64,000 nt of DNA from an uncultured Pelagibacteraceae bacterium (GTDB lineage: Bacteria > Pseudomonadota > Alphaproteobacteria > Pelagibacterales > Pelagibacteraceae). Location of the stretch: the NCBI GenBank assembly GCA_902616645.1, contig CACMTO010000001.1, forward strand, positions 124,001-188,000, read 5' to 3'. Below, piece by piece: positions 43,496-52,683 of the stretch. The notes below the pieces were generated by a model. It saw nothing but the letters and a program-made list of their open reading frames with translations. It was not told where the DNA came from and searched no databases. Both the position numbers and the translations under genes were made by a program. Every line of letters starts with the position of its first letter. The first letter of the stretch is position 1.

Positions 43496-44415
43496 TGACT
43501 TTAAAAGTAGCAATTATTGGATATGGTTATTGGGGACCTAAGCTTGCAAGAAATATACAAAATTCAAATAATTTTGATATTAAGTTTATTATAGATACTT
43601 CCATTAATAATTTAAATAAAGCTAAAAAAAATTTTCCTTTATGTCAATTTTATAAAGATTATAGGAAGCTTAATTCAAAAAAAGTTGATTTAGTTGTTAT
43701 CTCAACACCTACTAAAACCCATTTTAAAATGGCAAATCATTTTTTAAATAAAACAAATGTATTAATAGAAAAACCATTAGCTTTGAAATTAAATGATGTA
43801 GTAAAATTAGAAAAACTCTCACTACGTAAGAAAAAAAAATTATTTGTTGATTATCCATTTATCTTTTCAGGCTCAATAAAATATCTAAAAGATATAATAA
43901 ATCAAAAAAAATATGGTAAACTCTTAGAAATTGAAAGTTTTAGGGAACAGGCCCCAATAAGGAACGATGCTGATGTAGTTTGGGATTTAGGAGTACATGA
44001 TATTTCAATTTTACGTTATTTACTAAATACGAACCCAAAAAAAATTAAGTCAGTGAAATATAATACAATTAAAACTAAAAAAAAGGATACTGCTTATATT
44101 AATTTAGAATATAAAAATAATCTTAAAGTTTTTATAAAAAATTCGTGGATATCCCCACTAAAAATAAGACTTATAAAATTTAAATTTCAAAAAGCAATAA
44201 TTATTTGTGATGAAAACGAGCCAATATATAAATTAAAAGTTTTTACTAAAAAAAAACTATCATCCATTTATAAATTAGACTTACCTGAAATTGATTTATC
44301 AGAACCACTTTTTAATTTAATCAACTATGTATCAAAAAGTATAGAAACGAATAAAAATAAAATTTTTGAAAAAAAATTTAATATCGATGTAACAAAAGTT
44401 CTAGAGAGAATTTGA
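43495..44415 (+). CDS. Gfo/Idh/MocA family oxidoreductase
   Basis: VAIIGYGYWGPKLARNIQ; VLIEKPLAL; DVVWDLGVHDISILRYLL. Confidence 0.9.
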   Translation: MTLKVAIIGYGYWGPKLARNIQNSNNFDIKFIIDTSINNLNKAKKNFPLCQFYKDYRKLNSKKVDLVVISTPTKTHFKMANHFLNKTNVLIEKPLALKLNDVVKLEKLSLRKKKKLFVDYPFIFSGSIKYLKDIINQKKYGKLLEIESFREQAPIRNDADVVWDLGVHDISILRYLLNTNPKKIKSVKYNTIKTKKKDTAYINLEYKNNLKVFIKNSWISPLKIRLIKFKFQKAIIICDENEPIYKLKVFTKKKLSSIYKLDLPEIDLSEPLFNLINYVSKSIETNKNKIFEKKFNIDVTKVLERI

Positions 44416-45512
44416 AAATGATAAAATTTTTAGATCTATATAAACAAGATAAAATTTTACATAAAAAAATCTTAAAAAAAATAAGCAATTTATTTAAGAA
44501 TGGGGATTTTATATTAGGAAAAGAAGTTCAAATATTTGAAAATGAATTTAGTAAATTTTGTGGATCTAAATATGCAATTAGTTGTGCTAATGGAACAGAT
44601 GCCTTAACTTTAGCATTAAAGTCACTAAATTTACCAATAAATTCAGAAGTTTTATTACCCGCAATGACATACTGTTCTACAGCTTTTTCTATTGTTGAAG
44701 CAAATTTAAAACCTGTTTTAGTTGATACAGGATATTTAAGTTCAACAATTTGCACAAAAGATTTAAGAAAAAAAATAAATAAAAAGACAAAGGTAATTTT
44801 ACCTGTGCATCTACATGGTTCTGTGGCTAATTTAAAAGAAATTAGAAAAATTATAAAAGGAAAAAAAATTTACTTGATAGATGATTGTGCCCAAGCACAT
44901 GGAGCTTATGATGACACAAATACTCAAAAGAAAAAAATAGGTTCAACAACAGATATTTCCTGCTTTAGTTTGTATCCTGGAAAAAATCTAGGAGCTTATG
45001 GAGATGCAGGAATTATAACAACGAATAGTTTGAATTTATTTAAAAGATTAAGAAAATTAAGGAATCTAGGATCAGAAAAAAAATTTAAACACGAATTTAT
45101 AGGCATGAATAGTAGATTGGATACAATTCAAGCGATTATTTTAAACGAAAAACTAAAAAAACTTTCTAATAATAATTTCAAAAGAAGAAAAATAGCAAAT
45201 TTTTACAATCAAAATATTTCTAATCCTAAAATACAAAAGCTAAAATATTCAAAATCTTGTGTTTTTCATCAATATGTTATTTTAACAGAAAAAAGAGAAA
45301 AATTAATAAAACTTTTGAATAAAAATAAAATTCAATATGGTTTTCATTATCCTAATGCAATACATCAATTAGATGTTTTTAAAAAATCGTTAGGAAAAAA
45401 CAAATTTAAAAATGCTGAAAAACTTGCTAAAGATTCTATTAGCATACCTATTGATCCGAATTTAAAAACTAATGATATCAAAAAGATTGTAAAAGTTTTA
45501 AATAATTTTTAA
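44412..45512 (+). CDS. DegT/DnrJ/EryC1/StrS family aminotransferase
   Basis: FCGSKYAISCANGTDALTLAL; DDCAQAHGA; FSLYPGKNLGAYGDAG (PLP lysine). Confidence 0.94.
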   Translation: MKMIKFLDLYKQDKILHKKILKKISNLFKNGDFILGKEVQIFENEFSKFCGSKYAISCANGTDALTLALKSLNLPINSEVLLPAMTYCSTAFSIVEANLKPVLVDTGYLSSTICTKDLRKKINKKTKVILPVHLHGSVANLKEIRKIIKGKKIYLIDDCAQAHGAYDDTNTQKKKIGSTTDISCFSLYPGKNLGAYGDAGIITTNSLNLFKRLRKLRNLGSEKKFKHEFIGMNSRLDTIQAIILNEKLKKLSNNNFKRRKIANFYNQNISNPKIQKLKYSKSCVFHQYVILTEKREKLIKLLNKNKIQYGFHYPNAIHQLDVFKKSLGKNKFKNAEKLAKDSISIPIDPNLKTNDIKKIVKVLNNF

Positions 45513-45516
45513 TAAA

Positions 45517-46545
45517 TTGAATAAAAAAAAAATTATAATATTTAAAAATGATGCTACTGGCGATTTAATTCATAGTAGAGAAGCAATTTATAATATTATA
45601 AATTCAAATAAAGACAAAGAAATTATTCTCTTTTTATCGGAAAGTAGTAAAGAATTTTCTTTTCTATTCCAAGAAAAAAATTTATCTATTAGATTTATAA
45701 AAAATAAACTTACTTTTGTAGATAAAATTAAAATTTTTTTATTTTTTTTTGATAAACATATTTACAAGACTTTTATTTTAACCCCAAAAAATTTTTATTT
45801 CTTTTTACCTTTTATCTTTAAAAAGATAAAATTTTATGGTGTATGTATTGAGGATATTGACGATTATAATAGACCAAATCTTTTCCTTAAAAAATACTTA
45901 TATAAATTTGTTATCAATAAAAGAAATGCAATATTTAAAAGACAGTCAATTTTCGACTTACAAAATTTATTAATAGGAAAAGATTACAATCAGAATTATA
46001 AAATTGATTTTAATCATAAATTCAAAGATAAATATACAAGTGATATTAAAGATTATTTTCATTTTCATATTAATCAAAAAAAATTTGATAAACTGGGTTG
46101 GAAAATTTCTGATGTTCAAATTTTATTAAATGAATTACAAAAATATAAGAGGAAAATTATAATAACTAGAGATATAGAAAAAAATTTAAGAAACATGGAA
46201 TATTATAAAAAATACAATATTTACGATTTTAACAACTCAAAACTTATAAATAATATGTCAGATATCACTCTTATGGAAAATGTAGCTGGAAAAGATTTGT
46301 ATAAGATTATCAAAAACGCTTATAAAGTCATCGCTTTTCATGGAATGATAACAAGTTTTGCATGGATGGAGAAAAAAAATGTTATGGATCTTTATTTTTG
46401 TGAAATTAATAACTGGAACGATTACAGAAAATATAGAAATTCCTTTTATGAGTTCAAACCATCTTATAAAGGGTATGACTTTATTATCCCTAGTAATGAT
46501 ATTCACAAAACAATTAGAAAAATGAATTTTTTTTTAAAAAAGTAG
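45517..46545 (+). CDS. GT9/heptosyltransferase-like protein
   Basis: KNDATGDLIHSREAIYNI start; GT9-like LMENVAGKDLYKIIKNAYKVIAFHGMITSFAW. Confidence 0.55.
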   Translation: MNKKKIIIFKNDATGDLIHSREAIYNIINSNKDKEIILFLSESSKEFSFLFQEKNLSIRFIKNKLTFVDKIKIFLFFFDKHIYKTFILTPKNFYFFLPFIFKKIKFYGVCIEDIDDYNRPNLFLKKYLYKFVINKRNAIFKRQSIFDLQNLLIGKDYNQNYKIDFNHKFKDKYTSDIKDYFHFHINQKKFDKLGWKISDVQILLNELQKYKRKIIITRDIEKNLRNMEYYKKYNIYDFNNSKLINNMSDITLMENVAGKDLYKIIKNAYKVIAFHGMITSFAWMEKKNVMDLYFCEINNWNDYRKYRNSFYEFKPSYKGYDFIIPSNDIHKTIRKMNFFLKK

Positions 46546-47484
46546 ATGAAAAAAAAAATTATTATTAGAATTTCAAATGAAATAGGTAATCAAATGTTTA
46601 TGTTTGCTTCTGCCTTTTCAATTTCAAAAAAAATGGATCGCACTTTATTCATTGATAATGAGTCAGCTTTTTTATCAAAAAAAAATATAAGTAAATATGG
46701 TTTAAATAATTTTAATATAAAAACTGAAATTGCAGGAAAAGAAAATAAATTTACTGATTTTTTGGGATATTCTAAACGTAAGTTTTTAAAAAGAACTGAT
46801 TTTTTAAGATCAAAAAAATGTTTTTATATAGAACCAAAAAATAAAGACAAAATTTCCTCTTTTGATTTAAACTTTTTAGACCAGAAATTTTCTGACAATC
46901 TTTTTATTGAAGGTCATTTTGAAAGTGAAAAGTATTTCATTGATTATAAAGATGAAATTTTATCGCAATTTAATTTTATTGACTCAAAAATGTATATGTT
47001 AAATCCTTTTTATTCTAAAATTCTCGATGGGGTTTCAGTAGGAATTTGTTTAAGGCAAAATCGTTTTTCTGAAGGAAAAGGAAAAAATAATTATTTAAAT
47101 AAAATAAAATCAGAGAAATACACAAATGAACAAATTAATTACATCAATAAATCTGTGAATGAAATCAAGAAAAAATTAGACAATCCAAAATTTTACCTTT
47201 GGTCAAATGATTTAAAAAATTTAGATAAACAAAAATTTGAGTTTGATTTTTTACCTGTTGATGTTTCAAATTATAATGAAAATTTGGATAAAAGATTACT
47301 TTCTCTTTTTTTGTTAAAAAGCTGTAAGCATTTTATTGTAATACCCTCGACTTTTAATTGGTGGGGAGCTTGGTTATCGGATAATAAAAATAAAATTATA
47401 ATGAGACCATCCGAAGTTTTTTTTTCAGATTTCAAAGTTAATAATACTGATTTTTGGCCCTCTAATTGGATTAAAATAACTTAA
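46546..47484 (+). CDS. GT11-like fucosyltransferase family
   Basis: EIGNQMFMFASAFSISKKM; VSVGICLRQNRF; IPSTFNWWGAWLS. Confidence 0.82.
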   Translation: MKKKIIIRISNEIGNQMFMFASAFSISKKMDRTLFIDNESAFLSKKNISKYGLNNFNIKTEIAGKENKFTDFLGYSKRKFLKRTDFLRSKKCFYIEPKNKDKISSFDLNFLDQKFSDNLFIEGHFESEKYFIDYKDEILSQFNFIDSKMYMLNPFYSKILDGVSVGICLRQNRFSEGKGKNNYLNKIKSEKYTNEQINYINKSVNEIKKKLDNPKFYLWSNDLKNLDKQKFEFDFLPVDVSNYNENLDKRLLSLFLLKSCKHFIVIPSTFNWWGAWLSDNKNKIIMRPSEVFFSDFKVNNTDFWPSNWIKIT

Positions 47485-47515
47485 TTTACTTATAATTTTT
47501 GATATAAGGACTTTT

Positions 47516-47905
47516 ATGAATCATCAGTCAATTCAAATCGGATCAAATAGAAGTTTTGGAATAGTTTTTTTTATTTTTTTTCTGTTAATAGCATTATGGC
47601 CATTATTAAATAATCATGAAATAAGATTGTGGTCACTTATAATTTCTTTAATTTTTTTAATCTTAGGAATTTTGAATTCAAAGTTATTAAGTCCTTTGAA
47701 TAAATTATGGATGAGATTTGGATTGTTACTTGGTAAAATTGTTTCACCAATTATTATGGGTATAATTTATTTTTTTGTTGTTACCCCAACAGGCTTAATA
47801 ATGAAAATTTTTCGTAAAGATCTGCTTTCTTTAAAAAAAAATGACGAGAAATCTTATTGGATAGAAAAAAATGATGAAAAATCAAATATGAAGAATCAAT
47901 TTTAG
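47516..47905 (+). CDS. SxtJ-family membrane protein
   Basis: Three or four TM protein immediately upstream of a DUF5989-like gene and a carbamoyltransferase; LNKLWMRFGLLLGKIVSPIIMG. Confidence 0.75.
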   Translation: MNHQSIQIGSNRSFGIVFFIFFLLIALWPLLNNHEIRLWSLIISLIFLILGILNSKLLSPLNKLWMRFGLLLGKIVSPIIMGIIYFFVVTPTGLIMKIFRKDLLSLKKNDEKSYWIEKNDEKSNMKNQF

Positions 47906-47906
47906 T

Positions 47907-48056
47907 ATGGAATTTATTAAAGAATTTTGGGAATTTTTAAAAATAAGAAAAAAATATTGGCTTTTACCTATTATTTTTGTCTTAGTTTTATTTGGAGGCC
48001 TAATAATTTTAAGTCAGGGTTCAGCTGTAGCTCCATTTATATATACACTTTTTTAA
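47907..48056 (+). CDS. DUF5989-family small membrane protein (49 aa; not in ORF track)
   Basis: MEFIKEFWEFLKIRKKYWLLPIIFVLVLFGGLIILSQGSAVAPFIYTLF, complete ORF filling the SxtJ-carbamoyltransferase gap. Confidence 0.85.
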   Translation: MEFIKEFWEFLKIRKKYWLLPIIFVLVLFGGLIILSQGSAVAPFIYTLF

Positions 48057-48057
48057 C

Positions 48058-49896
48058 GTGATTACTATTTTAGGCATTTCTGCTTTTTATCATGATAGCG
48101 CTGCAGCGTTATTAATTGATGGAAAAATTATCGCCGCAGCACAAGAGGAAAGATTTACTAGAATTAAACACGACTCAAATTATCCTCGTCATGCTATAAA
48201 TTTTGTTTTAAAAAAAGCAAATTTGAAATTAAGTAATTTAGATAAAATTGTTTTTTTTGAAAAACCTTTTTTGAAATTTGAAAGATTGTTAGAAACCTAT
48301 GTTGCTTTTGCACCTAAAGGTTTTGAGTCATTTTGTAAAGCAATGCCGATATGGCTTAAAGAAAAACTTTTTCAAAAAAAATTACTTATAGATGAATTAA
48401 ATAAACACGATAAAGATTTTAACCAAGATGGTAAACTTTTTTTTTCTGAGCATCATCTTAGTCATGCGGCTAGCGCATTTTATCCATCTCCGTTTAAAGA
48501 AGCTATAATATTAACAGCAGATGGGGTAGGAGAGTGGGCTACTACTACAGTTGCAATAGGGAAAAACGAAAATTTGAAAATAAAAAAAGAGTTACATTTT
48601 CCACATTCATTAGGATTATTATATTCAGCTTTTACCTATTTTACTGGATTTAAAGTAAATTCCGGTGAATATAAATTAATGGGTCTCGCTCCTTACGGTG
48701 ACCCAATATACGAAAAAAAAATCGTAAACAATTTAATAGATATTAAAGAGGATGGGACCTTCAAGCTTGATCAAAGTTATTTTAATTATGCAACTGGCCT
48801 AACAATGACAAATAATAAATTTCATAAACTATTTGGAAAGAGTCCTAGAAATCCTAAAATAGAAAATATAACACAATTTCATATGGATATAGCTGCTTCA
48901 ATTCAATTAGTCACAGAAAATATAATGTTGAAATTAGCCAGATCTCTTAGAAATGAATATCAAATTAAGAATTTGTGTCTTTCAGGAGGTGTAGCATTAA
49001 ATTGTGTCGCAAATGGAAAAATTTTGAAAGAAAACATTTTTGAAAATATTTGGATTCAACCTGCATCTGGTGATGCTGGAGGTTCACTTGGAGCAGCTTT
49101 AGCTTATTGGCATCTTGAGGGAAAAAAAGAGAGAGTTATTAATCCAGAGGATGACATGCAAGGTTCTTATTTAGGGCCTGAATTTACAAATATTGAAATT
49201 GAAAATGAGTTAAAAAATCTAGGAGCTAATTTTGAAAAATTAGATGATAATGAAATAATTGAAAAAACATCTAGTGACCTATCAAATAATATGGCTATTG
49301 GTTGGTTTCAGGGTCGAATGGAATTTGGACCAAGAGCACTTGGGTCTAGATCAATTCTTGGTGATCCAAGAAATTCTGACACACAAAAAAATTTGAATTT
49401 AAAGGTCAAATTTAGAGAAAGTTTTAGACCTTTTGCGCCATCTATAATCGAAGAAGATCTTGGTGAGTGGTTTGAAATCAAATCTAAAAGTCCATATATG
49501 CTTTTAGTATCTAATATAAATAAAGAAAAAATAATCAAAATGACTGATCAGGAAAAGAGTTTGTTTGGTATAGAAAAACTTAATATTAAAAGATCGTCCA
49601 TACCAGCAGTGACACATGTTGATTATTCAGCTAGAATACAAACTGTAAATAAAAAAACAAATGTTAGATTTTATAATTTGATTAAATCTTTTAAAAAAAA
49701 AACAGGGTGTCCTGTTATTGTCAATACATCATTTAATGTAAGAGGTGAACCGATTGTAAATACCCCAACAGATGCTTTTAACTGTTTTATGGGTACAAAT
49801 TTAGATAAGTTAGTTATAGGTAATTTTTACTTAGATAAAAGTAGACAAGATCCTAAATTAAAAATCGACTATTCGAGTAAATTTGAACTTGATTAA
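48058..49896 (+). CDS. Carbamoyltransferase (NodU/CmcH family), GTG start
   Basis: GISAFYHDSAAALLIDGKI; EERFTRIKHDSNYP; GRMEFGPRALGSRSILGDPR; NTSFNVRGEPIV. Confidence 0.95.
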   Translation: MITILGISAFYHDSAAALLIDGKIIAAAQEERFTRIKHDSNYPRHAINFVLKKANLKLSNLDKIVFFEKPFLKFERLLETYVAFAPKGFESFCKAMPIWLKEKLFQKKLLIDELNKHDKDFNQDGKLFFSEHHLSHAASAFYPSPFKEAIILTADGVGEWATTTVAIGKNENLKIKKELHFPHSLGLLYSAFTYFTGFKVNSGEYKLMGLAPYGDPIYEKKIVNNLIDIKEDGTFKLDQSYFNYATGLTMTNNKFHKLFGKSPRNPKIENITQFHMDIAASIQLVTENIMLKLARSLRNEYQIKNLCLSGGVALNCVANGKILKENIFENIWIQPASGDAGGSLGAALAYWHLEGKKERVINPEDDMQGSYLGPEFTNIEIENELKNLGANFEKLDDNEIIEKTSSDLSNNMAIGWFQGRMEFGPRALGSRSILGDPRNSDTQKNLNLKVKFRESFRPFAPSIIEEDLGEWFEIKSKSPYMLLVSNINKEKIIKMTDQEKSLFGIEKLNIKRSSIPAVTHVDYSARIQTVNKKTNVRFYNLIKSFKKKTGCPVIVNTSFNVRGEPIVNTPTDAFNCFMGTNLDKLVIGNFYLDKSRQDPKLKIDYSSKFELD

Positions 49897-50792
49897 TGGA
49901 AATTTATATTAAAATTTTTGAAGTTATATTTCCAGTTTTTTTTGTTATTGGAATTGGATATTATTTAGGAAAAAAAAATCCTAAATTTGATACTAATTTT
50001 ATTACTAATTTTGCAGGCAATATAGGTACACCTGCTATGATTTTTTATACTGTAACCACTACTGGAATTACTCTAGAAATTTTTATCAATTATTTCTTTT
50101 ATGCTATTATGATGATAGGTGGCTTTGCCGTTATTGGATTAGTATTACTTTTTTTCTTAAAAAAAGATTTAAGTATGGAATTACCACCATTGATACTTCC
50201 AAATACAGGTAATATGGGCGTCCCTATTTGTCTTTTCGCTTATGGCACTCAAGGTTTAGGAGTAGCTTCTGCGGTTGCATCAGTGATTATTTTATTTCAT
50301 TTTACTTTAGGTGTATTTCTAGCCAAAAAAAAATTTTCATTTGATATTCTTATTAAAAGTCCACCTGTTTATGCAATAATTGTGTCTGTTTTTTTCTTGT
50401 ACTTTCAAATTAAAACTCCAATATTTTTAGAAAACACCACTTTTTTATTGACCTATGCAACTATTTTCTTAGTTTTAATGTCTCTAGGGATTGCATTGAC
50501 ACGATTTAAATTTTCAATGAAAGACTCAATAATTATGTCCTTATGTAGGGTTTTAATAGGACCTATTATCGCTTATTCTATTATATATAATTTCAAATTA
50601 TCTGGATTAGCTGCCGGTGTACTACTTATACAAAGTGCTATGCCAAGCGCTATTTTAAATTATTTAGTTGGCAGCATGTATTCACCAAAAAAGGTAGTCG
50701 ATAATATAGCTAGCACCATTGTAATATCGACTTTAATATCATTTATAACAATTCCTATAGTAGTTTTCTTTGCTTTAAAATACTTTAATTAA
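49896..50792 (+). CDS. AEC family transporter
   Basis: 10-TM; LPNTGNMGVPICLFAYG. Confidence 0.85.
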   Translation: MEIYIKIFEVIFPVFFVIGIGYYLGKKNPKFDTNFITNFAGNIGTPAMIFYTVTTTGITLEIFINYFFYAIMMIGGFAVIGLVLLFFLKKDLSMELPPLILPNTGNMGVPICLFAYGTQGLGVASAVASVIILFHFTLGVFLAKKKFSFDILIKSPPVYAIIVSVFFLYFQIKTPIFLENTTFLLTYATIFLVLMSLGIALTRFKFSMKDSIIMSLCRVLIGPIIAYSIIYNFKLSGLAAGVLLIQSAMPSAILNYLVGSMYSPKKVVDNIASTIVISTLISFITIPIVVFFALKYFN

Positions 50793-50812
50793 TCTATATA
50801 TCCTTTGTATTT

Positions 50813-51664
50813 ATGAAGGCTATAATATTTAATCTTTTGGCATGGGTGATGCTTCCAATTATGGATGGATTTGCAAAATATTTAAGCACAGATCTTCCAG
50901 TGTTACAAATTACATGGGCCAGATATTTTTTTACTGTAGCTTTTACTTTACCACTAATGTTTTTCTTTTTTAGAGAAAAACTTGTTTGGACTGATAAGCC
51001 AAAATTACAATTGATTAGAGGTTTAATTCTTTTGGCAGCCAATATATGTTTCTTTTATGCAATTTCTGTAATTTCTCTTGCAAAAGCATTAACTTTAGCT
51101 TTTATTGCACCTTTAATTGTTACTACTTTTTCTCCGATCTTCTTGAATGAGAAAGTAGGATTAAGAAGATGGTCCGCAGTTATTATAGGATTTATAGGTT
51201 CTTTGGTTGTTATAAGGCCTGGATATGTCGAAATCAATTTAGCAAGCATAGCAGCTCTTGGAACAGGTGTCATGTATGGTTTTTATCTAATTATCACTCG
51301 TAAACTTAGCACCTCAGATAATCCTTTATTAACTTTATTATTGACAGGTGTAGTAGGGGCCACAATTATTTCTACTGTAATGCCATTCGTATGGGTTAAA
51401 CCATCACTTAATCAATGGTCAATAATGGCTGCGATAGGTATTTTTGCATGTATAGGGCATTTATTTATCATATTGTCCCTTAAATATGCTGATGCATCAA
51501 AGTTAGCTCCATTTAGCTATTTTGAGATTGTTACAAATATTATTATAGGCTATTATTTCTTTAATGATTTCCCTGATAATTCGACCTTCTTTGGATTATT
51601 TATTATTGTTTTAAGTGGTATTTACATCTCAAGGAGAGAAAATCTGGTTAAAAAAATTAAATAA
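50813..51664 (+). CDS. DMT (EamA) family transporter
   Basis: 10-TM; ITWARYFFTVAF; two EamA repeats. Confidence 0.85.
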   Translation: MKAIIFNLLAWVMLPIMDGFAKYLSTDLPVLQITWARYFFTVAFTLPLMFFFFREKLVWTDKPKLQLIRGLILLAANICFFYAISVISLAKALTLAFIAPLIVTTFSPIFLNEKVGLRRWSAVIIGFIGSLVVIRPGYVEINLASIAALGTGVMYGFYLIITRKLSTSDNPLLTLLLTGVVGATIISTVMPFVWVKPSLNQWSIMAAIGIFACIGHLFIILSLKYADASKLAPFSYFEIVTNIIIGYYFFNDFPDNSTFFGLFIIVLSGIYISRRENLVKKIK

Positions 51665-52074
51665 TAGGTATTATTTATTTACTAATATCTAAAGTATTAC
51701 ATTAAGTATCACATTTAAACTATTGTTTTTATTTAAATTTTTGCAATTTAGATTTAAATAAATTATTACAAAATTTTAAAAATTTTAAAATTAAAAAATC
51801 ACAAAAAAATATAAAACGCTTTGAGTTAAGGTTAAATTATGGTGAATATTAAATAATCCAATAAAATAAAGACTTTTAAAGATTTTAAATATAGAATTTT
51901 TTGAAAAATAAGGTGGTCTTAAAGCTTTGATATAGTTAAATAGTAGAGTGTTGCACAAATTGAATATACCATTTAAACGGCCATAGAGGGGTCTATTTTA
52001 GGAGTCTTATCATATATGGTACAACTGAAGGGTGAATTATGACATTTTACAAGAATTCGAATTTTAAGGTCAAA

Positions 52075-52123
52075 AAATCTTGATTTTGCTTGTTTTTTTT
52101 AATGAAAAAAGCCTCAAAATCAG
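52075..52123 (-). terminator. Intrinsic terminator-like hairpin downstream of ogt
   Basis: Minus strand GATTTTG...CAAAATC stem followed by AAGATTTTTT. Confidence 0.55.
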
Positions 52124-52124
52124 T

Positions 52125-52403
52125 CTAAATTACTACTTTTTCAGATCTAAGTAATCTTAGCTTTTCCTTAATTCCACCTTTTCCTGAATAGCCTCCAAGG
52201 GCTCCATTTGATTTAATTACTCTATGACAGGGTATTTTTGGGGCATATGGGTTTTTAGCACAAGCATTAGCTACAGCACGAGCTGATTTTGGGCTTTTTA
52301 TACCAATAGCTACCTGTTTATAGGTTTCAACCTTACCTTTAGGTATGGTTTTGAGATATTTCCAAACTTTTAATTGAAATTTAGTAGGGGATATTCGTTT
52401 CAT
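52125..52403 (-). CDS. ogt: Methylated-DNA-protein-cysteine methyltransferase-type protein (short MGMT, catalytic domain only)
   Basis: KVETYKQVA; ARAVANACAKNP; IPCHRVIKSNGALGGYSGG-like core. Confidence 0.92.
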   Translation of the reverse strand: MKRISPTKFQLKVWKYLKTIPKGKVETYKQVAIGIKSPKSARAVANACAKNPYAPKIPCHRVIKSNGALGGYSGKGGIKEKLRLLRSEKVVI

Positions 52404-52448
52404 AAAAAAAATCCTGATTCTTCACACTTTTTAAGGTGTAAAGATCAG
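52404..52448 (-). terminator. Hairpin (CTGAT + CTTTACAC / GTGTGAAG + ATCAG) followed by GATTTTTTTT, abutting the ogt ATG
   Basis: Minus-strand stem has a G-U where the plus strand would have a C-A mismatch, so minus orientation is favoured. Confidence 0.6.
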
Positions 52449-52590
52449 AATTTTATGGCTCGTCGTTTTATGCGCTACCGCCGAACCTGTCGCCCTGTAT
52501 GTTTAGCGCTGCTTTACAGAGCTTTCTGCCCTCCAAACTTGAACCTCTCGGCCTTTCTTTGGCTGGCCAGTTAAGAGTTGCCTCTTAATT
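52404..52590 (-). ncRNA. Candidate structured RNA (leader of ogt or independent sRNA), family not recognised
   Basis: G+C-rich tract; TTAAGAG-GCAA-CTCTTAA 5' hairpin; GCGCTA/TAGCGC long-range pairing; 3' hairpin plus T8; extended -10-like TGTTATAAA just upstream. Confidence 0.6.
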
Positions 52591-52683
52591 CATTTTTTTT
52601 ATAACATTTAGGTAAAAATTAATGTATCACTTTTTAGGTGATATTTTAAAAAAACCAGTTTAGTTGTGAATAATGGTGATAAC

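Noticed and set aside
52374-52574. 66-aa plus-strand ORF over the G+C-rich tract
   Set aside because: Arg/Cys/Leu-rich composition unlike other proteins in the window; it overlaps the ogt start and lies antisense to the stronger structured-RNA signals.
52404-52590. tmRNA, SRP RNA, 6S RNA or RNase P assignment for the G+C-rich RNA
   Set aside because: No TTCGANTCC T arm with CCA or tag frame, no GGAAGGAAGCAGCC SRP loop, no end-to-end 6S closing stem, no RNase P core (GAGGAAAGTCCGGGC); judged by eye only.
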